Counted from the stretch's first letter, positions 48,530 to 61,750 are shown. The stretch: DNA of 64,000 nucleotides from Rhea pennata (GCF_028389875.1 NC_084668.1:15705993-15769992); one strand, 5' to 3'. Translations and numbers: made by a program. The notes: generated from the sequence alone by a model not told the origin.

Positions 48530-48740
48530 GCATCTGTGATTCTGTTGCTGATAATTATTACTAATAATTAACAAGCCTTTGCACAAATTATCATGCTCCT
48601 CATCTGCAGGGCTAATTATGAAAAACAAAGGAAAGTGTCTAACTCAGTGGAACTAAATGATTAAACAGAGTGAAACATGCTTGTAAAATAAGATGAGGGT
48701 TGTGGTTTCATTTTTTAATGGTAAATATATATTTGCTGAG
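48530..48740. promoter_or_regulatory. Candidate regulatory element (homeodomain/SOX motif cluster)
   Basis: The block packs many AATTA/TAATT cores (gataattattac, aataattaac, caaattatcatg, ggctaattatg) with an 'aacaaagg' SOX/TCF-like site near 48625 and a 'catctg' E-box, without simple-repeat structure. Among all segments in the window this looks most like a conserved developmental enhancer. The call rests on motif density alone. Confidence 0.33.
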
Positions 48741-48744
48741 ATAT

Positions 48745-51690
48745 TTAACACAGATGACAACTCACTGGTTTAAAGACAAAGGAATAACTGCTAAATAATG
48801 CCAGAAGTAAAAAGATGTAGTATTTCAGATTTATTTCTATTTAATAGGTTGTTGTTATTCACTCACTGACATCCAGCCCTTTCCTTATGTCTTTTCATAA
48901 CGAGCATATCTACTTTCATAGTAGAAAAGTAGGTGTATAAACACACAGGAAGCTGCCTGCTCCAGCCTATGGGTCCCAGGAGGGGCAAGAAGAAAGACAC
49001 ACAAGCAAACGTCTAAACCCGGGTAGAGAATTCAGTTCAAGTTGAGAAAGTCCAAAGACCTTTTCCTCCCTTCATTACAAATACTAACATTAAGTAGAGC
49101 ATGTGGTTATTTTTAAAAACATCTGTCGGAGTCAGGGGAAATACAGCGTGAAGGTTGATATTCAACCCCACCCCTTCAAACCTTCCCAAAGTGTGGCAGC
49201 TCCCAGTGGAAGCACACATATCTCTGCCAAGAGCATACCTGACTTAGGAGCTCTTCTGTGGTAGCTGGGGAGACATCAGGCAGCAGCACAGCTGGTAAGG
49301 TTGCAGGCAAGCTGTGATTTTACCTATTTATTTTAAAAACTCACAGCTTTGCCAGTTCCAGTAATAGAATAATATTTTAAAGGCAATTGCCACAAGAAAA
49401 AGGGCCAGAAATGTATTATTTTAAAATAAAAATAAGGTTTCAAGTTGTTATTTGAGACATTTACACATCTCTTGTACTCGTGATGCATCCTTAGGGTACC
49501 CAGATCACTGGAGAGCAACTTGTCAAATGCTCCTTTCCCTGCTAGGACAGTAAAAACCACGTACTGATCAGCAAAGTCTATTCACTTCCTAGTGAATCTA
49601 GTGAATCTTACGATCTTGGAGCTTCTAGGGCAACTTACTTTGGAGATCACATACGAAAGTGGACAAGGCATTCCAAAACTGCTCAAAGACATTAATATCC
49701 TCCTTTTTGCTTTCATCTTTATTTTATTCCTAGGATTCATATCTCAAAAATGGCAGACACAAATCAGTTCAGGTTTTGGCTAGTGATTCTCTGCTCAACA
49801 TGATCTACTTCCTTTAGACAGCAGATGACTGTGATTTAAGTGAATGCCATGAAACAGGAAAAAGAAAACAGTTTTGAAGTAGAAAATTAGCAAGAAATTC
49901 ACCATCCTTCTGGAGAAAAAGTATTACCCACAGTATCATGGACATATGTCTTTATTAACTATGTTTAATGCATTATGATAGGTTTACAGATGCTCATGGA
50001 CTGTATCCAGAGCCCCAGTGAAAGAGAATTCATCCAGAACCAATTTGCTGGAGCTCTATTGTCTCACGAGACAGAAAATGAGGCCACAGGAATGCCATGA
50101 TTTAGAGAGGGTTTTTTATTTATTCCTAAATGTAATGTGTTTGTGTAACAAACAATTCTTCTGCAGAGAAAAGCTGTACAAGCACTTGAATCTAACAGTA
50201 CATTAAGCTGACTGTTACTGGAATCCTGCTGGCTCTTCCTGCTGTATGTATAATAACTTGACAAATACATTCAGATGTGCTGTGGGTTTAACACTCATTC
50301 CATGTCTGCTCTCTTTCTGCTAGCTTGGTCTAATCCACTTAAGAGAGGATAATGAAAAAAGGCCTGATAAATCCCTGCCCAGAGTTTATAATTAGTATGA
50401 GTTTTTGAAGCACCCAATCAAGTTAGTTTAAAGCTAACTCAGGCATCTCACCATAAGTTGCAGCCAGTGTTCTCCATATGGTTCCAGATGCACTGGAGAT
50501 GAAGTTAACTTTCCATTAAATAAGATGACTTCCAACAAGACTTTTCTGTATCTTTTCCAGATACTTCTGCTAGAGAGATGAAGGTGACAGGTAGAAAACA
50601 TCCAGTTTAAATCCATGATGCTTGAGCAAGTTGTGGTGGGGCTGCTAGGTTTCTTGATAAAGGCCTCTGATGAGTTTTGATGCCTGACTACAGTAGCCAT
50701 GACCACTAAGAAAAGATAACCCTTGAAGGTCACTAGCCATTTCTAAGTAAATCCATTTTTTCCCCTGAGCTTATTTTCCTGCTTATATTTGAACCAGTAG
50801 TGGCAGAAATTCCTGCATATATCCCGGAGCCAAGCCCGCCTCTATCTCCAGGTCAGCAGATCAGTCCAAAGCAAATCATCCTTCCAGCTGGTCCAAATCT
50901 TTCTTATTATGATTGGCAACTATCTTTGGCTATTTGCTGCACTCTCACTCTGTCACCCTAAAATCTTGATATGCTCTCGCTTTATCAAGGCAGTTATATT
51001 TTCTAGTTGAAAAGGAAAATGAGCAAAGTGCTCGGCAAGGTCTACATGGACACCATTCTTGTCAGGGCATTACTAATTAAGTGGAGGATTTAGCAGAAGA
51101 AGAAGGCAAAGTTAATTGTTTACTTACTCATGGGGCTCTGTTAGGAGGGAGCAGTGTTCATTTCTTCTCTTCTACTGTTAATGCAGTGACTATCCAGGTC
51201 CCAGCCCAGCAGCAGACAGACCTTAAGGTTTAACATCCACCTTAACCTCATCAAAGCACATAACAAGTGCCTCATTGCCCTTCAATGCAAGTTAGGAATA
51301 TTTTGTTTTTTTCTAGACATGCCTCCAGAAGATTTGCAGGATGCTGAAGGACCCTCTTTGGGCCCCACCTCTGTGTCCTTGTCCCCAAGCTTTACCCTCT
51401 TCCTGTCTCTCCAGCATCATTTTTTTTGCAGTGTGTGAGAATGTCACATTTGCCTTGACTAGATGTTAACCTTGGGTGGCATATTCTGAGCTGAGCTCCC
51501 TTGATCTGAATTTCTCAGAAGTACAATAAGTCTCAAGGGTCTGAGGCAGATGAGCAGAGCACGAGTGCATGGCAGAGAGAGAAGAAAAGGAAAGGCAACA
51601 CGATATGTATACACATCCACACTGTAAGATGCCATTTCTGCCCTCTGCAAAGCCTCTCTGTGCACCAAGTCACCCCTGGTGAAAGCCTGG
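48745..51690. other. Noncoding sequence, no gene recognised
   Basis: Only chance-sized frames (60-99 codons), none with a recognisable domain. No repeat family was identified. Confidence 0.55.
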
Positions 51691-51699
51691 CAGTGGAGA

Positions 51700-52600
51700 C
51701 ATCTGGACAGGCAGGAAATAAGAATATAAAGTGAGGGTTTGTGTTTTGCTGCCTGCCGTATGGCAGGGGGCCGTCACTTGTCCTGGCCGGCTTTTCTCTG
51801 CTCCCAGGTGTCCAGCCACAGCCATTATGTGAGTCTCCATGGGATGTGCTGGGGAGATCGCTGTGACAGTGACCTGCAGGAGAGGAAGTTTCCAACCACG
51901 GGGAGGGATTCACGCCAGCTCGACAGCAAAAAGTTGCTGCTGCCTTTTCCTCTGCCCGTCCCCAGCCCGCATCCCCACGTCATGCCCGGGGCCTGACCAG
52001 CCTGTCTTGCAAAATAAAGCCACGACAAGACCCAGCTCTCACAGAAAGAAGGGGCAATTCTCCCAGAGCATTTGTTTCACATCAGGGAAATAAAAAACAG
52101 CCACTTCTGAAGCGACTATCAATGACGGCAGAACTGAGACCAAGCGAAAGAAAGGTAATCGTCAGCGAGTGGCAGAGAACGCTGGAGCAGTTCCCTTCAG
52201 CCTCTCTTGTTCTCTCCCAGCTGAGGTTTCTTCTATCAGAAAATCTCTCCAGACATGGTGATTTCTTTCAGACTCCAGTGTAGCTACAGCATGGACAGCA
52301 AGGCCAAAGCCCTCTTTTGGGCCCATACCAGCACGTACCTGCCAGCAGAACCACGTGGGACAGAAGGGGAGACCTTCTCCTTGTTACCCCCCACGTGAAT
52401 CCCTGCCTGTCTCGCCAGATGTTCACAGCTCTCAGCACCACAGAGCCCTCAGAAGAGGTGGAAGAGCCCTCTCTCTCCTAGCCCCCATGCCAGGCACACA
52501 TCCTGCCTGCCCATGCACCACACCACTGTCCGTCTGTCCAGGGCAGGTCCCCACCATAAGCAGTGCTGTCATGTAGGGAAGGATTTGAAATGGCGCCATC
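51700..52600. other. GC-rich patch, function unknown
   Basis: This is the largest GC-richer stretch in the window, with scattered CpG sites. Open frames occur on both strands (up to 126 codons), consistent with fewer AT-rich stop codons. Their peptides have no known motif, and start and stop positions disagree between strands. It could be an old repeat, a noncoding exon or a weak promoter; none can be supported. Confidence 0.4.
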
Positions 52601-52604
52601 CTGG

Positions 52605-54195
52605 CAAGGTGATCCAGACCAGGGGTTCTCACACAGAAGAAATGTGTTTCACCCTGATTAGCCTTGGAAACTCAAACTTCTGCATCTAGGATTTGGGGTT
52701 GAACAAATACTGTGGATTCCACATCCTTTTTCCTGGCTGGCTATGTTATATATGAATATAGGTTTTTGTAGCATGGCAAAAAGCCCTGCAGGAAAAGAAA
52801 GAAAAAACACATCAAAAAAAGAAAGTGATTTTTTTGCACTTTCTCAGCAACATGTTGAGAAAACCCTTCCCAACTCCAGGCAGCAGGAAGAAAAGATAAA
52901 TTGTTTGTAGAGGACAATTCAAGGCTGGAGTACAGAACCAGTGTGTGATTTAATTCAGTTTGTCATTGTCTGTCTCTCTCCGTCTGCTCTTCTCCCCGGG
53001 ATGCTGCTTAACTTCTTTGGGGGATGCATGAGGGAGATTTATCCCACGGGTTGCTTCAGCTCAGGCCTCTCCATTCACGTCTTCGGTTCAAAAGCACCGA
53101 ACTTTTGCAGGGTGCTGGCCTGCAGCTTCCATTGATTTCAGAACACAAGTCAGTGACTGCAAACTCTGACAGTTTTTCAGAGGGCAAAAGGTTCATGGAT
53201 GAAGAGCTGGGACATAAACCCTTCCTCCTAGGAGCTTTAAAAGGCCAGGATGGGATTAAAATTGAGTGAGATCAGCTGATCCAGAGGCACCCATATATCA
53301 GAATTTCCTGAGAGCAAGTGCTGGTAGTGAGAGTCATATCTCTTTTCCCCATCTTCCCAGAGAGAATAGCGAATGTGGCAGTGCAGTTTACCTACCATTT
53401 TTTGGCGCTCATTGTTCCCAATAGCTGATAAAGAAGAGAGATGCTTCATCAGCCCTGTGGGGTAAATCTCTGCATCGCCATTTCATTGGTACCACGTCCA
53501 GCTGATTGATGCTGCATGGGCCTGCAGCTCATTCATGGTGCCAAGCAAAAACTGCTCTATAAAACCAAACTGGACTAAACGTTTCAGGGGAAAATGTTTC
53601 ACTAGAGGCTTCTAATCAGTCCCAAATCACAAGCAGCTGAAATACAACACACAGCACAGGAACAATTCTGTGTTTATCCAGAAGAGTGAATCAAAGGTGC
53701 ATCGGCTCTATCTGGGCTAAGAAGGTCAGCATGCTCCCAGCTCCTGGCCTGCGTTAGGGATGCATGCCACACTTCTTTTCACTGTGCCACTGTGACTAGA
53801 AACTGAGGCACCTTTTTGGCCATGTGGAGTCAGATCTCAAGTTTCTACCAGCCTGCAGTAGAAAGCCAATCACTTCCTTGAGTGTTCAGCACCTCCTGAA
53901 TTTGCACTTCGCCTACATGGGTTGATTTAGTACACAAGCTTTCTGAAAAATGCTCTAGATGCCAGCTCCACAGACTTAACCAAACCAGTTAAAGGTGAGC
54001 TCTTGTATTCTCCACCCCTCCACACACTTGTGTCAGAGGCAGATTGATGTGTCAAGCCCCTCAGAGAAGAATTGCTTTGTAGATGGAGAGGTGGATTTGT
54101 CCAGATATCAAGCTTTGTTGCAGAAGAGCATTAGGAGCAGGAGATAGTCCAACAGTTTTATGGAATTTCAGGACCAGGATAGTACTGTGAACAAG
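52605..54195. other. Noncoding sequence, no gene recognised
   Basis: No protein-like frame was found. Near 53797-53811 'gaaactgaggcacc' recalls the MIR core in reverse, but the flanks do not match. Confidence 0.5.
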
Positions 54196-54199
54196 ACCC

Positions 54200-54240
54200 T
54201 TTTTTTTTTTGGTGGGGGGAGGGAGGAGAGAAGAAGATTT
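54200..54240. repeat. T run followed by G-rich stretch
   Basis: Eleven or so T, then a GGTGGGGGGAGGGAGG-type purine stretch. Low complexity with some G-quadruplex character. Confidence 0.75.
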
Positions 54241-54299
54241 GACCATAATGCAATGGTATTTTTCCCCTAGGGTTAGAGAACAGGTCATTTCTCTCCTTT

Positions 54300-54321
54300 T
54301 TGTTTTTTGTTTTGTTTTGTA
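54300..54321. repeat. TTTTG microsatellite
   Basis: Three to four TTTTG-type units in tandem. Confidence 0.75.
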
Positions 54322-54324
54322 AAA

Positions 54325-54985
54325 ACGTAGCCCTGTGAGTCCAGCTGGTTTCACTAGACTCTGGACAACGTCCTCCTTCACATATATTTGCCCAATTGGA
54401 AGAACTGTCTGGCCTCAGCCATCTCCTGGTCACCATCCCTGTGAAGAAAGTTACCAGGTGCTGAGATCAGCCAGCTGAGCAGCCCATGCTGTCAATCCTT
54501 AATCCACTTTGGTTACAATAAACTGGGTCAGCAAAGACTTGCTACTGAAACCAATTAAAGTGGTTGACTGCAATTGAATCAGGTTACAGAGTTCCCTTGA
54601 GCAGCTCAGATGGCAAATCTGAGGGGACAGTAGCCTCCAGCCACTCTGATGAGCAGCTGGAGATGGTGTTGGAGCCATTATGTTTTCCAGAAGCCTTTAT
54701 TTAGAGTGAAGCTGTCAATCTACATCCTTAATTGGTAGTAACAAATCTCATCACAGGTTGGTGTTTCAAAAAGCCACCTTCTGTGTCAGGAAAAGCTGTC
54801 ATGGGGGAGGCTTGGAAGCACTGGAGAATAGATAACATGTAAAGATCCCTTTTGATGGGCTCAGGGTTAACCACCATTACTATCAATTATTCATGGTTTC
54901 CGTGCGGATTTAAGGCAAAGAAGGTATTAAAAATTTACATTTTTTCTTCCTTCTCACGCCTCCTAGGCATTATCACCTCTTAAAT
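54325..54985. other. Noncoding sequence, no gene recognised
   Basis: Nothing distinctive was seen. Confidence 0.5.
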
Positions 54986-54989
54986 ATGG

Positions 54990-55100
54990 TTGCTGTATGT
55001 GAGTATTTGCTGTTAATTAGCTGTAATGATAATTACAAGGAAAGCACATATGCCTTAACTTTGGAGATGCAATGCATTTCATGTTAAACCAGACTAACAG
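54990..55100. promoter_or_regulatory. Candidate regulatory element (homeodomain motif cluster)
   Basis: The core 'gttaattagctgtaatgat' followed by 'aattacaagg' gives four TAAT/ATTA sites within 30 bases, partly as an inverted pair, then 'gcacatatgcc' and 'atgcaatgcat'. The region is non-repetitive. It is enhancer-like in texture; function is inferred only. Confidence 0.3.
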
Positions 55101-55104
55101 AAAA

Positions 55105-58100
55105 TTCTTCACCCTCTCTTTTATTCCAGAATCCTCAATTGCACTTTTATTTAGTATTTATTATAACTGAAGATCTAGCTCTAGATATTGGTCTGCCTTA
55201 CAGCTCTGAAGGCCTCGATGATTATGTGATTTATGCCTTTTTAAGACTGTTAATTATTTTGTGGATACTCTGCTCTCTCAAAAAAGTTTTATCATTTGTT
55301 AATAAAAATGATATTTAGATATGAATAAATTTTAGCTATACAATATGTAATTTAAATAAACAGTTCCCATCACCACTGTTGGCTTCTGTTTTGCCCTTCC
55401 TGAGGCTCAGAAGAGTAGACTCAAACTAGTCTATCTCAGTTTCTGTTATTACCTAGTTTCACTTTCTGGTTTTTATTGGTGTAAGCTGCTCTGGTATAGC
55501 CTAAGCTCATAGGACACTGTGAGCTCCTGGACACTCTTCCAACTCAAAGATTTGAGTCTGTTACAGTTTAGACTAAAACCTCGTTCTTTTTGCTCTAGAA
55601 ATGCCCAGCTCGGTGAGAGGCATGTTACACAATGTGATAGAACCACAGTGCTGTTTCTTCTAATTCTTACTTCCTTACAAAACGTCACATGCATTGCATA
55701 CCTATAATAGAGTTGATAAAAAATTTTCCATGATATTTCTTTTTTTGTTGCAAAAGGCCTACCGGATCAAAGCCAAAACGCTTTATGGCAATTTTCTCAG
55801 ATCGTACTCAGAATAGCCAATACTCCTGTGATAAAGCTACTCACCCGGGCTGCCTCATACCCAGTGGAGCCCCGCAGGTTATAAATCCTGTCTCTTTCTG
55901 TGGCTCACTGAATATTTCATTATTTATACTAACTGGAATAGCTTTAGGAGGAGAGATGGAAAATGCATTCCATGCCAGAATGACAAATAGGCCACTAATT
56001 CACTTTAGGCTTTGCTAAATTTTTTTCAAAACAAAACTTGGGCTTTTGCATTTAGATAATGTCCCAGTCAGGGTACCCCAGCAGTCAGAAAGAAGGGAAA
56101 TAAAATATTCCTCTCGAAGTGAACCTGGCTGGCTGCTGTCACATGCTGCACTATAAATCGATCGGTATTACTGAGTTGTTACCTTTATTCCAATCACATC
56201 TAACTCAAACATGAGCAATGTTAAAGCCGCATATTCTCAGATAGGTAATTGGAAATAGACTGGCTGAGCTTATTTGCAGTTCACACACCTTCCTGAGAGA
56301 GGGCTGGATTGAGATTGCTTTGCATTTATCCCTTGGAAAAAGGGTAGTGTCAAGGATTACTCCTTTCTCCTGCTAGCCTCCAAACTGCACTGGCAAATTG
56401 CAGAAGCTGTCACACTCACCAGTCCAGGGATTTCACTGAGAACTGGGTAAATTGGTAAGGTGGAAAATGGACTGAGCTCAAAGCATAAAAGTTACCATGA
56501 TTGCCAAAAAGAGGAATCAGTGTATATAACCCATGAAAAGGTATTTTTAACTTTGGTTTATGGCAAGTGGCCATTGTCAAGAAATCCAAGTGAATCCTTT
56601 GACATCATTTTCTTGATTATTGGACAAAATGTCGTAATAGTGTGCCAGAATCAGTGGTTGCATGTCGAGGTGATTCTGTCTGCTTTCTGGAAGCACTGGA
56701 CACAGCATCTGCTGCCTGTTTGATCAGGGCTGGGAGAAACACAGAGCGGAAGCAGCAGCCTCCCAGAACAAGGGCCCTATTCACACATTAGCACCTATTA
56801 CAGCACTTAAGAGACACTAAGGCACTTACACAGTGGAAGTGATGAGTCAGTCAGGTTTCCCTTTGCTAAAGCTGCAGCTCGGCTCCCGTTCAGTGCCATA
56901 TTCAGATCCTCCTCCTAAGTGGCTGAGAAGGGATGCCAGCTTCTCTCTATTGACCGCCTTAGGAGTAAGTGTCTGGCTGTCCTGCAGCCCATGCAGTCTA
57001 AATCACTTGTGACTCCCTTGAATGCAAACATTAGTCTGATATCCACCCTAGGCACACATATGGCCTGGGAGCCATGGGAACTATCACACTTTTCCATCCT
57101 TCTCTTGCACATATTTATCAGCTCAGGAAGGAAACATGCTGCAAGTTCTATATTGTCTCTGCAGATTCCAGCTCTGCCTCCAACACAGGTAACAGGGAAA
57201 TAAGAATGATTACAGCACACAGAAATGATATTCAAGTGAGATAACAAAATCTATAAAGTAATACTGTGTAAGCTGTACTGCCTCCAACTCACAGACTATT
57301 CTTTCCAAGAAGGGTAGATGAACCCACAATAAACCAAAAACATCAATTAGAACTAATTAATCTGTCTATTACTTTCCCTCTCAGCTTTTTAAAAGTCAAA
57401 GGCAAGTTTATTTTCCCAAGTGATACGTTAGCCTCACCTGCCAGGTATTCTTGGTTCAAAGCAAGCCTTAAGAGTCACCTTGTACTACCATATTACAGGA
57501 GACATAATAGAGCAGAAAGAGAAGTAAAGAGAAGAGTGTATTTCTCCAGAGAACGTAGGTATATACTACATAATCATAAGCAATATATGATGACAAACTC
57601 CACCATAAATATTCTCATATGTAGCGTTCTTTAATCATGATGAAAGGAGAAACCTGGGCTTCCTTGGGGGGTGGTATGTTCTCATTTGTAATCATATCTG
57701 TCTTCTCACCATGAAGTGTTTTAAGTTTCAGTCAGTTTTGTGATTTTGCAAAGGCTTTAAAAAAAAGTCCTAAAGGTGGAAAGAATTAGAAATATGTTTG
57801 AACCTAGTGGATTTTAACCACAGAAAATGCAGAATCCCATGTCTGTTCTACAGGTCATATAAGGACCAGTATTTCTATCTGACATTCTTAGAAGTGCCAC
57901 TGCACTTATCCAGGCACGTAATGACCAGTGATTGTACTCCAGAGACTCATTTGTTTCAGTGGAGCTATGCTGGTCTGCACTGGCTGCAGGGCTGCCTTCA
58001 ATTCTCAGCCGTAACATAAAGCAAGGGAGGCAGTAAACAGCCCACAAACACAAGAATGTCTTTTGCCTAAAAATGACGTGTTAATTTAACTGGAAAGCAA

Positions 58101-58560
58101 TGTCTACCACAAAGAAAAGAGAGCTCTGCTTTAATTGAAGAGGCCAACAAGCAGCATCTTCAGGAAGCCCATAAGGGGAATAGTTAAAACCCAGGGCAAA
58201 ATTCTGCCTAAAGTAAATGCTGTTTAATAGCCCTAGCTATAATTACTACCTGTGACTGTGTCCCTTATTAATAATAGCATTTATTGCAGTAGAAATCCAA
58301 GTCTGCTTTGGGACACAGTTTTTCACATTTACAGATAAAATTTTTAAAATTTTTTAGTATATGATATTTTAAATGCATTGTTGCCTCTTGTTTCAAAATA
58401 TCCCAAAGCTCTTGGTAAAACTTGCATCTAGTTCTGTAAGAACAGTCTGCCTCTGTGATCTCTTTCTGATCTGTGCTGAGGAACGAGTATATATACACAA
58501 CACCCCCAAAGATAGAAGGAGCTGGGAAAAGTTCCCCATTCAAGCTTACCATTCAACAAA
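55105..58560. other. Noncoding sequence, no gene recognised
   Basis: 55230-55360 is strongly AT-rich. Frames of up to about 110 codons overlap on opposite strands at 56.92-57.25 kb without recognisable motifs. No transposon was identified. Confidence 0.5.
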
Positions 58561-58565
58561 TATGG

Positions 58566-58581
58566 AAAAAAAAAAAAAAAA
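58566..58581 (+). repeat. Homopolymer of 16 A
   Basis: An uninterrupted run of A. No linked retrocopy was recognised. Confidence 0.85.
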
Positions 58582-58667
58582 GACTTAGTCACTATTTAGA
58601 TTCAAGGTTCACTTGAAGCCAGGTGACTCAGAGATTGGCAGGGTTAGGGTAAACTAGTTTCTAAAAC

Positions 58668-58688
58668 CAGTGATGTAAAACATCACTG
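58668..58688. repeat. 9-bp hairpin with 3-base loop
   Basis: The exact arms cagtgatgt and acatcactg flank AAA. It is a tight potential stem-loop. A 'caacacat' direct repeat follows at once (58689 and 58700 region). Confidence 0.75.
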
Positions 58689-58699
58689 CAACACATCTG

Positions 58700-60460
58700 C
58701 AACACATTCAGCTGCCTTTGATTCCTGTTCCTGAACAAGCTGGTGTGCAGCCGAATCTAACAGGAAGATTGCCCCAATTGCAAAACCAGAGTCCTGTGGA
58801 TCTGTAGTCAAAAACTTACTACTGGCTCCTGAAATTGTTCAATAGCCTAATCTGAAAGCCAAGTCCATACTATAACATTCAGGTATGCTGAGAAATTGCA
58901 GGAGAAAGAAAATTGCATCACATGTAGACAGTCTGTTGGCAAACCCCCTCTGTGTAAATGAAGTTCCACTGGCAAAGTAAACATTTTGATGGAAAAGCAT
59001 CTGTCCTTCAGACAGGTAATTTATCTATAAATGCAAAAGTCCTTTGCCAGAATAAATCAGACCTCCACTAGAGGCCTTAGCCAACATCTCTCTCCCAGTG
59101 TGACCTTTGTAGTGCAAACTAGCCCTAGGAGGATCTTTAAAAACCACTCATAAAAAATGATGGATTTAAGATTAGCAGAGATCAGGATCAGATTTAGAGG
59201 GAACTTTTCTCTTTGAAGAACTTGAAGGGAAATGCAGTGAGCTCAGTATTAAAAGCAGTGAGCATGTCCTTGAAATGTCTGTATTGCTGGCTGAAACCAC
59301 ATTTCATCGAAACACGAAAGAATAAAAGAAAAATGATACTAGTTTTGAAAACTTCGTAGACCATGTTCTGTGAAGTATGCAAGCACTTGCTTAATTTTAT
59401 GCAAGTAAATGACTTTCTTGAAAGCATCAGTATTTAACCACACACTCAACTATTTGCTATATGATACTTCTAAGAAATGGCATCTGCTTCCGTTGGTGAA
59501 GATTTTTAATGGATGGAAGAAGGACACCTGAATGATATCAAGCTGTCTTCATTCTCTCTTACAGAAAGGCCCTGAAGCTGTGCACTTTGAAATAATCAGT
59601 ATCATTTTTGTCAGAAGAGCAGGAAGATGGGTGCTTTCTCCATGCAGAAGTCGAAGACCTCTCTGGTAGGGCAAGGAAATAGAAGAGTAGTAGTGCAAAG
59701 AGGGCAAGCGTGAGGTCAGTCAGACAGAACAGAGAGGGAGATATTTAAACTGGTAAACCAAAAGAGGAGAAGCAACAAAGATACAGATTCTCAAAGCGAT
59801 TTAGGCCCCCAGTTCCTATTTAAGCATATAAAATCCTTTTGGTTTCTTAGGAAATGCCTAAGGAACTGTTACAGAGACAGTTGGACTGTTTGACTTTTTT
59901 ACTACTGTTTTTTATCACCTATGGATTAAAAACTATGAATATCAGGAAATCAAGGGGAAAGTGAATAATTAAAGAGAAATTAGATTCCTAAATAATTTTG
60001 GAAATCTTTCCTGGGCAACTCAGTAAGCTCCCGAATAGTCCAAGATGGCTAGTGGTAGCCCTGCAGAGATGTGACTCCCTACCTTGCATAAGCAGGCAGT
60101 TGTGATAAAAGACCATTTTTATATCGCTTGTAAAGAAAAGTCAATGTTCATTTGTTTGGGAGGCCTCCTTGACAGAAAGCTTTATCAGCCATGAAATTAG
60201 CCCTTCATGCTCTTTTAAGCCAATAGGCCAGGACAGGGATGCCTGCTTCACCTGGTGCTTGCAGTTAGTTCTGATTAGCAGCCCCTCATGGATTTCAAAC
60301 AGCAGCCTCCTTAAATGCAGGCTGTAAAACTTCACTGGCTGCACTAAATCAATAGGGAGGCAAGAGATGGGGTTGGGGAAGAGAGAGGAGAAATAAACAG
60401 ACACTAAAGCTACAACATTATTATCTGCTTTGGCAAATGGCCACCAAAATTGCTCAATAT
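58700..60460. other. Noncoding sequence, perhaps including an old DNA-transposon trace
   Basis: 58900-59130 contains phrases such as 'cactggcaaagtaaac' and 'gtagtgcaaactagccctag' that faintly resemble decayed sauropsid DNA transposons ('gtagtgtagacatagccctag'). The similarity is too weak to call. Near 59800-59880 'tttaggcccccagttcctat' and 'atgcctaagg' resemble another old repeat motif. No gene is recognised. Confidence 0.35.
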
Positions 60461-60463
60461 ATT

Positions 60464-60500
60464 GTATACACAAACACACACTCACATACACACATATATT
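60464..60500. repeat. CA-rich microsatellite
   Basis: Interrupted CA and CATA units, low complexity. The 154-codon minus-strand frame that crosses it has no known motif and is not called a gene. Confidence 0.75.
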
Positions 60501-60504
60501 CTGC

Positions 60505-61745
60505 CTGGCAAAGCAAAAAAGAAAATAGCCCTTAAACAATATGTTCAGTTCTCTTGGGCAAATAAGAAGCAAGCAGCTATATTTAGCAACAAAATAAAAC
60601 TGCACTGTAAAGCCCTGGAGACCTATTATGGCAATGCTCTCTGCACTTCCAATGTTTAGAGGATACTTATTTACTTGAGTATGAGAAGATAGCTAGGGAC
60701 TCATAAAACGCCACCAGGAAGTGCAGGTGAGCCTACAATCTATTGGTTACTATGGGATGTGACTGTTAGCTGGCCAAAACATTGCAGTGGTACCATCACA
60801 AGGATCACAGCCATGTTCTGACATCTGAGACTCCAAGGATGCCTAAGCAATTTATAAACATAGCAGTACAGGCACTGGCGTTGGAAACGGAATGCTCCTG
60901 CAGGGGAGCAGGTCTTTGAAACTGGAAAGAACAAGCCTAGAGCAAATGTGTGTGAAGGGCTTGCTGAGGCTAATACTAAAGGCCTGATACAGAGCCCATG
61001 GAACTGTTGACACTGACTGGATCAACCTCTGATATTACACAGGAAATCAGCAAAGTAGTTTAATGCAGGTTAAATTTCATCTCATCTAGTTTGCCATATA
61101 GACACCTCCATCTGTTCCTCTTACTGTCCCAGGAGAGAAATAGGACTCTCTTTAAGCTGCAATTCTCCCAACTTATTTTTGGATTAAATTATGTGTTCTC
61201 TGAAAATGCCTGTTTCTATCTGCTAACTGTAAAGAAAACAGGGCAAATTCCACCCAGAGAGGCCATTGAAAACGGCAAAGAGAGACCCATCCAAATTCCT
61301 CTATCGAGAAGAGTTGCTAGAAAGTGTGATATTTCTTAGAGCTTGCTTTAGATAATCATGCTGAGTAGAACAGAATGAATTTGTTTCTCATATTTTATAA
61401 AATAGACCTTGAAATCCCCCTCTCTCCATCTTTGGTATCTTTAAAGGGAATTTCCTTTAACTGATTTCATTTCTCCTCCATACCACAAAAGTCTTCATTA
61501 GAGGCAGTTCAGAACCTGAGACTTTACCAAAAACGATCTGCATATAGTTTGGCTGTACACTAATAGGATTGCATTTATAACTATAATGAAGTCAGCTGGA
61601 TAGGATGAAATATGATGCACTATGGATGGACTGAAATTTGGAAAGATTGAGTGATTCTCAGAACGACTGAACAGTTCCACATTTGTGGACTGCAGCAGAG
61701 GCTTAGAGCAAGGTCAGTAGCTTGAAAACCCAGTGGATAGCTAAC
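60505..61745. other. Noncoding sequence, no gene recognised
   Basis: Around 60980-61010 'ggcctgatacagagcccatgg' resembles a short motif common in old amniote repeats ('ggcctgattcagagcccattg'). Otherwise nothing is assignable. Confidence 0.45.
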
Positions 61746-61750
61746 TACTT

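Noticed and set aside
56915..57247. 94- and 110-codon frames on opposite strands
   Set aside because: Mutually overlapping, no known motif, and phrases inside them look like old repeat DNA.
58900..59130. Decayed DNA transposon
   Set aside because: Only scattered phrases resemble the family; no terminal inverted repeats could be found.
60141..60605. Longest open frame, 154 codons on the minus strand
   Set aside because: No recognisable domain, composition like the flanks, crosses a CA microsatellite, and no splice sites or conserved motif support it.
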